Shown here piece after piece: positions 27,780-35,095 of a stretch of DNA of 63,969 bases (positions are counted from its first letter, which is position 1; each line of letters opens with the position of its first letter). The translations under genes were made by a program, and so were the position numbers. Where the stretch lies: the NCBI GenBank assembly GCA_910580075.1, contig CAJTVR010000017.1, positions 1 through 63,969 on the forward strand, written 5' to 3'. This stretch comes from an uncultured Eubacterium sp. GTDB taxonomy: Bacteria > Bacillota > Clostridia > Lachnospirales > Lachnospiraceae. Under the pieces are notes generated by a model, which was given only the letters and a program-made list of their open reading frames with translations, was not told the origin of the DNA and ran no database searches.

Positions 27780-28040
27780 ATGCAGGATAAAAGTAATACA
27801 CAGTTTTTCAGAGTAGAAAAGGAACCGGAAATTCAGGTAAAGGATGTACTTGGGCACGTATACCATTCTCTGAGTGAGAAAGGCTACAATCCTTTAAATC
27901 AGATTGTGGGGTATATTATGTCTGGAGATCCTACTTATATTACAAGCCATAACAATGCCAGAAGCCTGATCATGAAAGTAGAACGTGATGAACTGGTAGA
28001 AGAAATCCTAAAGGAATATATCAGGGATAATTTCCAGTAG
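27780..28040 (+). CDS. ireB: IreB family regulatory protein (UPF0297)
   Basis: 86 residues matching IreB/YrzL along the full length, including the N-terminal NTQFF segment with its threonine and the GYNPLNQIVGYIMSGDPTYI core. In enterococci IreB is a phosphorylation target of the Ser/Thr kinase IreK and tunes cephalosporin resistance. It heads the conserved ireB-ruvX-DUF1292-RNase J run. AATGAGGTCG lies just before the ATG. Confidence 0.95.
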   Translation: MQDKSNTQFFRVEKEPEIQVKDVLGHVYHSLSEKGYNPLNQIVGYIMSGDPTYITSHNNARSLIMKVERDELVEEILKEYIRDNFQ

Positions 28041-28057
28041 CAGGAGGTATCAGGCAT

Positions 28058-28501
28058 ATGCGTATCTTAGGACTTGATTACGGATCAAAGACAGTCGGTG
28101 TTGCAGTAAGCGACCCGCTGCTTTTGACAGCCCAGGCCGTTGAAACAGTCTGGCGCAAGTCGCCAGGAAAACTGCGGCAGACACTGGCACGGATTGAAGA
28201 GCTTGTAAAAGAATATGAAGCAGATAAGATTGTGCTTGGGTATCCGAGAAATATGAATCATACAGAAGGGGAACGCTGTGAAAAGACACAGGAGTTTCGT
28301 CAGATGTTAGAACAAAGAACCGGCCTGGAAGTGATTTTATGGGATGAGCGGCTTACAACAGTGACTGCAGACCGGATTATGATAGAAAGCGGTATCCGCC
28401 GGGAGAACCGGAAACAGTATGCAGACAGGATTGCCGCTGTCCTGATTTTGCAGGGATACCTGGACAGTCTGCATCAGTCTTCCAAAGCAGTACAAAATTA
28501 G
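28058..28501 (+). CDS. ruvX: Putative pre-16S rRNA nuclease / Holliday junction resolvase YqgF
   Basis: 147 residues, RNase H-like fold. The first acidic site is in LGLDYGSKTVGVAVSD, the second region is IVLGYPRNMNHTEG, and the third is LWDERLTTVTA. YqgF proteins process 16S rRNA 5' ends and have also been linked to recombination. CAGGAGGTATC ends 7 bp before the ATG, and the gene follows ireB by 17 bp. Confidence 0.95.
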   Translation: MRILGLDYGSKTVGVAVSDPLLLTAQAVETVWRKSPGKLRQTLARIEELVKEYEADKIVLGYPRNMNHTEGERCEKTQEFRQMLEQRTGLEVILWDERLTTVTADRIMIESGIRRENRKQYADRIAAVLILQGYLDSLHQSSKAVQN

Positions 28502-28579
28502 AAACGTCAGCAGTCCGGCAGGTCTGACCCGCTGCTGAAAATGGAACACATTAACAGGAAAGAAAGGAAATGAGATAAA

Positions 28580-28906
28580 ATGGATGATATGTTACGTGAA
28601 GTCGAACAGATGACACAGGGAGAACCGAAATACGAAAAAATATCGTTTTATGATGAAGAACAGGACGGGTTTGCAGAATTTTTCGTATTAGAGCGGACAA
28701 GAGTAAGCGGTACAGAATATCTTCTGGCGACCCAGGAGCTGAATCAGGATTCAGACGGATATATTTTTAAAGTCATCGGAGAGCAGAGAGACGAAAATGA
28801 CGAACTGATGATGGAATTAGAACTCGTAGAAGATGAAACTGAGATGGAAGCCGTGGGAAAAGTATTTGCAGAATTAGTGAGCGACGACTTGAATATACAG
28901 ATATAA
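28580..28906 (+). CDS. DUF1292 protein (UPF0473, YrzB-like)
   Basis: 108 acidic residues with the DUF1292 core KISFYDEEQDGFAEFFVLE and YIFKVIGEQRDEND. The function of the family is not established, although its place between ruvX and RNase J genes is conserved in Clostridia. AGGAAAGAAAGGAAATG lies upstream of the start. Confidence 0.9.
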   Translation: MDDMLREVEQMTQGEPKYEKISFYDEEQDGFAEFFVLERTRVSGTEYLLATQELNQDSDGYIFKVIGEQRDENDELMMELELVEDETEMEAVGKVFAELVSDDLNIQI

Positions 28907-28920
28907 AAGGAGAATAACAG

Positions 28921-30576
28921 GTGGCGGATTCAAAATTAAAGATCATTCCATTGGGCGGATTAGAACAGATTGGGATGAACATTACTGCCTTTGAATATGA
29001 AGACAGTATCATTGTTGTGGATTGCGGACTGTCATTCCCAGAGGACGATATGCTGGGAATCGATCTTGTAATCCCTGACATTACCTATTTAAAAGACAAT
29101 ATAGAAAAAGTAAAGGGTTTTTTTATCACCCACGGGCATGAGGATCATATCGGCGCGATTCCTTATGTGCTCAGAGAAATTAATGTGCCGGTTTATGCGA
29201 CAAAATTAACGGTAGGAATTATTGAGCACAAACTGCGGGAACATGATCTGATGCGTACTGTAAAACGCAAAGTAGTCAAATACGGGCAGCATATCAACCT
29301 TGGATGTTTCCGTGTGGAATTTATCAAGACAAACCACAGCATTCAGGATGCGGCAGCTCTTGCAATTTATTCTCCGGCAGGAGTCGTGATACACACCGGG
29401 GATTTCAAGGTGGATTATACGCCGGTATTCGGCGATGCCATTGACCTGCAGCGTCTGGGAGAAATCGGGAAAAAAGGCGTGCTTGCGCTGATGTGCGACA
29501 GTACGAACGCAGAACGTGCCGGCTTTACAATGTCGGAAAAAACAGTCGGAAAAGTGCTGGATACGATTTTTATGGACCATAAACACAACCGGATTATTGT
29601 ATCTACATTTGCTTCAAATGTGGACAGGGTGCAGCAGATTATTAACTGTGCTTACAATCATGGCAGAAAAGTAGTTATCGAAGGCCGCAGCATGGTAAAT
29701 ATTATCAGTACGGCGACTGAGCTTGGATATATTAATATCCCGGAGCATACGCTGATCGATATTGAACAGCTCAAAGATTATCCGGACGAGCTTACAGTAC
29801 TGATTACAACAGGCAGCCAGGGAGAGTCTATGGCGGCTTTATCCCGTATGGCCAGCGGCATGCACCGGAAAGTTTCGATTAAACCGAACGATCTGATTGT
29901 GTTAAGCTCAAGTCCGATTCCGGGCAACGAAAAAGCGGTAACAAAAATTATTAATGAACTGTCGATGAAGGGGGCTGAGGTAATCTTTCAGGATGTGCAT
30001 GTATCGGGGCATGCATGTGCGGAAGATATCAAGCTGATTTATTCGCTTGTTCATCCGAAATACGCAATACCTGTGCATGGAGAATACAAACATCTGAAAG
30101 CGCAGGCAAAGATTGCAGAAGAACTGGGTGTTACGAAAGACAACATTTTTATTCTTTCTTCCGGAGATGTGCTGGAACTGGATGAAAGCAGTGCAAAAAT
30201 AACCGGAAAGGTTCACGCAGGCGACGTTATGGTAGACGGACTCGGTGTCGGCGACGTGGGAAATATCGTACTGCGGGACAGACAGCATCTGGCCGAAGAG
30301 GGAATTATTATTGTAGTGCTGACGCTGGAAAGCGGTTCCGGCATGGTTGTCGCAGGACCGGATATCGTATCCCGGGGATTTGTATATGTCAGAGGTTCAG
30401 AAAGCCTGATGGACGAGGCAAAACATGTGTTAAATGCCGCAATGGAAGGCTGTATGAACAAACACATTACGGACTGGGGCAGAATTAAGACGGAAATCAA
30501 AGACGCTCTGGGCGACTTTGTATGGAAAGAAATGAAGCGCCGGCCGATGATCATTCCGATTATTATGGAAGTGTAG
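28921..30576 (+). CDS. rnj: Ribonuclease J
   Basis: 551 residues. The metallo-beta-lactamase core has THGHEDHIGAIPY (the HxHxDH zinc site), HTGDFKVDYTP and MCDSTNAERAG; the beta-CASP region includes STFASNVDRVQQI, and the C-terminal domain ends in KRRPMIIPIIMEV. RNase J is a 5'-exonuclease and endonuclease central to mRNA decay and rRNA maturation in Firmicutes. The start is GTG 28921 after AAAGGAG. Confidence 0.96.
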   Translation: MADSKLKIIPLGGLEQIGMNITAFEYEDSIIVVDCGLSFPEDDMLGIDLVIPDITYLKDNIEKVKGFFITHGHEDHIGAIPYVLREINVPVYATKLTVGIIEHKLREHDLMRTVKRKVVKYGQHINLGCFRVEFIKTNHSIQDAAALAIYSPAGVVIHTGDFKVDYTPVFGDAIDLQRLGEIGKKGVLALMCDSTNAERAGFTMSEKTVGKVLDTIFMDHKHNRIIVSTFASNVDRVQQIINCAYNHGRKVVIEGRSMVNIISTATELGYINIPEHTLIDIEQLKDYPDELTVLITTGSQGESMAALSRMASGMHRKVSIKPNDLIVLSSSPIPGNEKAVTKIINELSMKGAEVIFQDVHVSGHACAEDIKLIYSLVHPKYAIPVHGEYKHLKAQAKIAEELGVTKDNIFILSSGDVLELDESSAKITGKVHAGDVMVDGLGVGDVGNIVLRDRQHLAEEGIIIVVLTLESGSGMVVAGPDIVSRGFVYVRGSESLMDEAKHVLNAAMEGCMNKHITDWGRIKTEIKDALGDFVWKEMKRRPMIIPIIMEV

Positions 30577-30595
30577 AGGAGCATACAGATAAGTT

Positions 30596-31111
30596 ATGAA
30601 TCAGTGGGATCAGAATCAAATGGAGCAAAACCAGATGAACCATGCCGGCCAGCAGAATGGGGAAAACGCCGGCTGGCAGGCATCGGAAACGCAGGACGGA
30701 TATCATGCGCAGCCGCAGCCTTATGAAGATGCGGGCATACAGGGCTGGCCGCAGGCAAGGACAGACTCTCGCGTGGATCTGGCAGTGAAAGACCTGGTGG
30801 AGGCAGTCTGGGACAGCCCGGAATACAGGCGTTATCAGAATATCCGTGCGAAAGTACATGCCCAGCCGGAGTTAGAAGCACGCATTCATGCATTTCGAAA
30901 AAAGAATTACCAGACACAGAATTTTACCGACGAACGTTCACTGTTTGACCAGGCAGATGAACTGGAGCGGGAGGGCGAGCAGTTTCGCAAAAATCCGCTT
31001 GTAAATGAGTATCTGGATGCGGAGCTTGCAATCTGCAGGCTGTTTCAGAAGATTAACTGGGAGCTTGTACAGAATATTGACTTTGACCTGGGTTTTGATG
31101 CCGGCTGGTAA
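30596..31111 (+). CDS. YlbF/YmcA family regulator with a Gln-rich N-terminal extension
   Basis: 171 residues. The C-terminal approximately 110 form the helical YlbF/YmcA domain (VKDLVEAVWDSPEYRRYQ and FRKNPLVNEYLDAELAICR). The first 55 residues (QWDQNQMEQNQMNHAGQQ and onward) are low-complexity and polar. In Bacillus, YlbF with YmcA and YaaT guides RNase Y in mRNA maturation; here the gene sits 20 bp behind RNase J, suggesting a link to RNA processing. That link is inferred from position. Confidence 0.85.
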   Translation: MNQWDQNQMEQNQMNHAGQQNGENAGWQASETQDGYHAQPQPYEDAGIQGWPQARTDSRVDLAVKDLVEAVWDSPEYRRYQNIRAKVHAQPELEARIHAFRKKNYQTQNFTDERSLFDQADELEREGEQFRKNPLVNEYLDAELAICRLFQKINWELVQNIDFDLGFDAGW

Positions 31112-31163
31112 GGCCGGCAGACAAAGAGACGGAACCGTTGTGACATAAAGGGGTATCTGTGTT

Positions 31164-31559
31164 ATGAGTATCAGCAAAATTGTAATGAGGCTTGTAAGCA
31201 TCAGTTTTCATGTTCTGCTATTTCTTGTAATTGTATACGGACTGTACCAGCTCGGACTGCGGTCTTATGACTATGGATACCGGATTTTTACGGAATCTGC
31301 AGTTACCTCTGGGGAAGGCAGGGACAGGCTGGTGCAGGTTAAAAGTTCCATGGATGCATTGGATCTTGCGGCGGTTCTGGAAGAAAAGGGACTGATTCGT
31401 GATAAATGGCTGTTTTTTATACAGCTGAATCTGTCAGAATACAAAAATGCCATGAAACCTGGCCGTTATATGCTGAATACATCGATGACGGCCAGAGAGA
31501 TGATGCAGGTTATGGCCCAAGAAGACGATACCGGAGAATCAGAACAGGAAAAAGAATGA
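31164..31559 (+). CDS. Short MltG/YceG-like membrane protein without a catalytic domain
   Basis: 131 residues: a single membrane anchor (about 10-30) followed by the LysM-like fold that opens MltG proteins (LVQVKSSMDALDLAAVLEEKGLIRD and GRYMLNTSMTAREMMQVM in part). The lytic transglycosylase YceG domain is absent and the protein ends in an acidic tail, with its stop overlapping the next start (ATGA). It may be a regulator or peptidoglycan sensor; no enzymatic role can be claimed. Confidence 0.75.
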   Translation: MSISKIVMRLVSISFHVLLFLVIVYGLYQLGLRSYDYGYRIFTESAVTSGEGRDRLVQVKSSMDALDLAAVLEEKGLIRDKWLFFIQLNLSEYKNAMKPGRYMLNTSMTAREMMQVMAQEDDTGESEQEKE

Positions 31560-32200
31560 TTGTTGATGAAAGATTCGTAACTTATATAAATTCACTGGAC
31601 TGTGGAAATACGGAACTTTTAAATGAAATAGAAACGCAGGCGCTGAAAACGGATGTGCCGGTGATACGCAAAGAAACACAGAGCTGTCTGAAACTGTTTC
31701 TGGCCATGAAAAAGCCGCAGCGTATTCTGGAAGTCGGCACGGCAGTGGGATTTTCTGCGATTTTTATGAAAACGTATAATCCGGCCGGATGTAAGATTAC
31801 GACGATAGAAAATTATAAACCAAGAATTGTGCTGGCACGCAGCAATTTTAAGCGTGCCGGCATGGAAGACGGGATTGAACTGATAGAAGGCGATGCAGGG
31901 CAGGTATTAGAAGAACTGGCAGGGCCGTATGACATGATTTTTATGGATGCGGCGAAGGGGCAGTATATTCACTTCCTGCCGCAGGTGATGCGGCTGCTGG
32001 AAAAAGACGGACTGCTTATTTCGGATAATATTCTCCAGGACGGGGATATTATCGAGTCACGCTATGCCGTAATCAGGCGCAACCGCACGATACACCGGCG
32101 CATGCGGGAATATCTGTATGAGCTGACGCATCACGCCCAGCTTGTGACAGCAGTATTTCCGGCAGGCGACGGGATTACGGTCAGCAGCAAGACAGTCTGA
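31556..32200 (+). CDS. YrrM/TrmR-type O-methyltransferase
   Basis: 214 residues, class I SAM-dependent methyltransferase of the caffeoyl-CoA/catechol type: motif I is RILEVGTAVGFSAIF, motif II carries TIENYKP, and DMIFMDAAKGQY holds the metal-binding acid. In Bacillus the YrrM protein (TrmR) methylates 5-hydroxyuridine at tRNA position 34. The neighbouring U32 peptidase-family gene, whose relatives make that hydroxyuridine, supports this role. I chose ATG 31556, which overlaps the previous stop; an upstream in-frame start lies inside the MltG-like gene. The 3' end is tandemly duplicated. Confidence 0.85.
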   Translation: MIVDERFVTYINSLDCGNTELLNEIETQALKTDVPVIRKETQSCLKLFLAMKKPQRILEVGTAVGFSAIFMKTYNPAGCKITTIENYKPRIVLARSNFKRAGMEDGIELIEGDAGQVLEELAGPYDMIFMDAAKGQYIHFLPQVMRLLEKDGLLISDNILQDGDIIESRYAVIRRNRTIHRRMREYLYELTHHAQLVTAVFPAGDGITVSSKTV

Positions 32201-32290
32201 ATATAGTACAGATGACGGGATTACGGTCAGTAGCAGGACAGTCTGAATATAGTACAGGTGACGGAATGACAGCCGGCAGTAAACATGGTG
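32168..32290 (+). repeat. Tandem repeat across the methyltransferase stop codon
   Basis: A 46-bp unit starting at 32168 (GACGGGATTACGGTCAGCAG and onward) covers the last codons and TGA stop. It recurs at 32214 with few changes and starts again, degraded, at 32260. The rest of the gap to 32419 has no gene I can support. Confidence 0.88.
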
Positions 32291-32419
32291 TATTTTGTAT
32301 ACAGGCAGTTCTGGCTGGAAATGTCTGATTTGCAGCTTGCGGAGCTGGTGGGTTACGAGGGCGTTGAAGCAGGAAGCCCATTGGCTTTAGACAACGGGTA
32401 GTTCACATAACGGATTGAG

Positions 32420-33709
32420 ATGGATTATAAAATGAAAAATTCTGAAATGAAAGATTCTGGTATAAGACGTCCGGAACTGTTAGTTCCGGCGGGCAGTCTG
32501 GAAGTGTTAAAAATTGCTGTAGTATATGGTGCGGATGCGGTATATATCGGCGGCGAAGCGTTCGGGCTGCGTGCCAAAGCAAAAAATTTTACATTAGATG
32601 AAATGGCTGAGGGAATTGCATTTGCTCATGAGCATCATGCGAAGGTGTATGTGACGGCAAATATTTTTGCTCATAACCGGGATCTGGACGGAGTGCGGGA
32701 ATATTTCAGGCAGCTTTCTAAAATAAAGCCGGATGCACTTATTATTTCAGACCCGGGTGTATTTTCCATTGCAAAAGCGGAATGTCCGGGCATGGAACTG
32801 CATGTCAGCACTCAGGCCAATAACACAAACTATGCGTCCCTGCTGTTCTGGCACAGCCTGGGAGCGAAGCGCATTGTGTGCGCAAGAGAATTATCAATAG
32901 AAGAAATCCAGGAAATGAGGTCTTATATACCGGATTCCCTGGAACTGGAAGTTTTTATCCATGGAGCTATGTGCATTTCCTATTCGGGCAGATGCCTGCT
33001 CAGCAATTATTTTACAGGCAGGGATGCCAACCAGGGCGAATGCACGCATCCGTGCCGCTGGAAATATGCGGTAGTGGAGGAAAAACGTCCGGGAGAATAT
33101 CTTCCTGTTTATGAAAACGACCGGGGAACATTTCTGTTTAATTCCAAAGATTTATGCATGATCGAGCATATCCCGGATCTGGTAAAAGCAGGCATAGACA
33201 GTTTTAAAATTGAGGGCCGCATGAAAACGGCGCTGTATATAGCGACTGTAGCAAGGACTTACCGGAAAGCAGTCGATGATTATCTGGAATCAGAAGAAAA
33301 ATATGAACAGAATCTGTCCTGGTACCGCAGGCAGATTTCCAGCGGAACATTCCGCCAGTTTACGACGGGTTTTTTCTATGGCCCGCCTACAGAAGAAGCT
33401 CAGGTGTATGACAGCGGCGATTATGTGAAAAATTATACATACCTTGGTATCATAGAAGCACGTAATGCAGCAGGGCAGTATAGAATCAGCCAGCGTAATA
33501 AGTTTTGCACAGGAGAACAGATAGAAGTCATGAAACCGGACGGCAGGAACCTGTCAGTGGCCGTGCGGGCAATTTTTGATGAAGAAGGTCAGCAGATGGA
33601 GGCGGCACCGCATCCAAAACAGGTGCTGTATATAGATTTGGAGGGCATATCCGCGAAGCTGGATGATTTAGAAAAATATGATATTCTACGCAGAAAAGAG
33701 GAGGACTGA
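32420..33709 (+). CDS. trhP: U32 family peptidase, tRNA U34 hydroxylation protein type
   Basis: 429 residues. It has the family start PELLVPAGSLEVLKIAVVYG, then GADAVYIGGEAFGLRAKAKN, and the family signature region EVFIHGAMCISYSGRCLLSN with further cysteines in GECTHPCRW. TrhP-type proteins hydroxylate U34 of tRNAs using prephenate; the preceding methyltransferase would then methylate that hydroxyl group. The gene symbol is by family and context. A weak ribosome site lies before ATG 32420. Confidence 0.85.
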   Translation: MDYKMKNSEMKDSGIRRPELLVPAGSLEVLKIAVVYGADAVYIGGEAFGLRAKAKNFTLDEMAEGIAFAHEHHAKVYVTANIFAHNRDLDGVREYFRQLSKIKPDALIISDPGVFSIAKAECPGMELHVSTQANNTNYASLLFWHSLGAKRIVCARELSIEEIQEMRSYIPDSLELEVFIHGAMCISYSGRCLLSNYFTGRDANQGECTHPCRWKYAVVEEKRPGEYLPVYENDRGTFLFNSKDLCMIEHIPDLVKAGIDSFKIEGRMKTALYIATVARTYRKAVDDYLESEEKYEQNLSWYRRQISSGTFRQFTTGFFYGPPTEEAQVYDSGDYVKNYTYLGIIEARNAAGQYRISQRNKFCTGEQIEVMKPDGRNLSVAVRAIFDEEGQQMEAAPHPKQVLYIDLEGISAKLDDLEKYDILRRKEED

Positions 33710-33711
33710 CA

Positions 33712-34770
33712 ATGGGAAAGGACAGATATGTAGCATATGTGGGCACTTATACGCATGAGAACAGCTTAGGCATCCATATTTATGATGTAGATGTGGAAAA
33801 GGGAAGCATAAAAGAACGGAAAATGATTCCAATCAGCAACTCATCGGATTTGATTATATCGCATAGCGGCAAATTTTTGTATTCCATTGCGGATGAAGGT
33901 GTGGAGGCATTCCATATTTTAGAAGACGGGGATTTGCAGGAAATTAACAAAGAATGGATTGGCGGCATGCGCGGCTGTTATCTGGAACTGGATGAAAAGG
34001 ACCGTTATTTATTTGTGGCAGGATACCATGATGCAAGAGTATCCATGATGCGCCTGGATAAAGACGGCTCGATCGCAGGCATTGCAGACGGTGTGTTTCA
34101 TAAAGGAATGGGACGCTGTATTGCAGAACGCAATTCCAGACCGCATGTACACTGCGTAAAAGTGACACCGGACCAGAAATTTTTATGTGCAGTAGACGGC
34201 GGACTGGATCATGTGAAAATATACAGACTGGATTACGACGGCGGCCAGCTGATTAACCACGATATTATCAGATGCCCGCTGGATTCCGCACCGCGTGCCA
34301 TGCGTTTTAGCAAAGACGGCAAATTTGCGTATATTTTATGTGAGCTTACGAATGTAGTAAATGTATACCGTTATTATGTCTTAGATGGAGACAATCCGGA
34401 ATTCGAGCTGATTCAGACAATCAGTACCGGAGATCCGTCAGAAGATGAAATATGCAGTGCAACAACCATGGAATTTTCACCAGACGGAAATTATCTGTTC
34501 TGCACAGATGCCGGGATTAATGCGGCGCTTGTATTTGCGGTAGATAAGGAGACAGGACTTCTGACCCAGGTGTGCAATAACCGTATTGGCGGAGAATTCC
34601 CGAAAGCAATTGCGGTATTTCCAGACGGGAAACATTTTATGTGCCTGAATCATGATGACAATACAATAGGAATCTTTACGATGAATTATGAAGGAAAATA
34701 TTTCCTGATGCATGGAAAACCGGTCGAGGTGGAGACGCCCAACTGTGTATATATCCATAAGCTGGGGTAA
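33712..34770 (+). CDS. Lactonase family protein (seven-bladed beta-propeller, YbhE type)
   Basis: 352 residues made of repeated blades with VAYVGTYTHENSLGIHIYDV, HVHCVKVTPDQKFLCAVD, FSPDGNYLFCTDAG and AVFPDGKHFMCLN. The family includes 6-phosphogluconolactonases, but many members have other or unknown substrates. It is cytoplasmic, with no signal peptide. Two bases separate it from the U32 gene, and GAGGAGG at 33698-33704 serves its start. A strong terminator follows. Confidence 0.85.
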   Translation: MGKDRYVAYVGTYTHENSLGIHIYDVDVEKGSIKERKMIPISNSSDLIISHSGKFLYSIADEGVEAFHILEDGDLQEINKEWIGGMRGCYLELDEKDRYLFVAGYHDARVSMMRLDKDGSIAGIADGVFHKGMGRCIAERNSRPHVHCVKVTPDQKFLCAVDGGLDHVKIYRLDYDGGQLINHDIIRCPLDSAPRAMRFSKDGKFAYILCELTNVVNVYRYYVLDGDNPEFELIQTISTGDPSEDEICSATTMEFSPDGNYLFCTDAGINAALVFAVDKETGLLTQVCNNRIGGEFPKAIAVFPDGKHFMCLNHDDNTIGIFTMNYEGKYFLMHGKPVEVETPNCVYIHKLG

Positions 34771-34778
34771 AGAGGAAG

Positions 34779-34807
34779 AGCCGTTCTGCATTGCAGGACG
34801 GCTTTTT
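34779..34807 (+). terminator. Intrinsic terminator
   Basis: AGCCGTTCTGCA / TGCAGGACGGCT (one G-T pair) followed by TTTTT, 8 bp after the lactonase gene. Confidence 0.9.
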
Positions 34808-34959
34808 ATATTCTGCAGCTGCAGCATTACGGAACGTGCCCCTTTTGGTAACAGATAGACAAGCTGGCGGCAATGGCTTCGCAATAGAATGTTTGTATTC
34901 CTGAAATATGTTCTTACAGTCTTTGTTTCCCTCTTTTGCAGCGGCTGCTATAAATAATG

Positions 34960-34989
34960 TTGACATAAAAATACCCAAGAGAGTATAAT
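34960..34989 (+). promoter_or_regulatory. Sigma-A-type promoter for the hybrid kinase operon
   Basis: TTGACA (34960-34965), an 18-bp spacer, and TATAAT (34984-34989), both perfect consensus, about 105 bp before the kinase start. The rest of the 34808-35095 gap shows no gene. Confidence 0.75.
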
Positions 34990-35095
34990 AAATTAGCAGC
35001 TGCTATTCTGCAGGGTATTCATGTCGGGAGTTAGATTCTAAGCAAAAGTAATGTCCCTGTGCACTTCAGCCGAATCATCAAAATGGAGATTAAAA

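Noticed and set aside
32285..32401. 38-codon frame (VYFVYRQFWLEMSDLQLAEL) between the methyltransferase and U32 genes
   Set aside because: No ribosome site, no recognisable domain, and it directly follows a decaying tandem repeat; not enough support.
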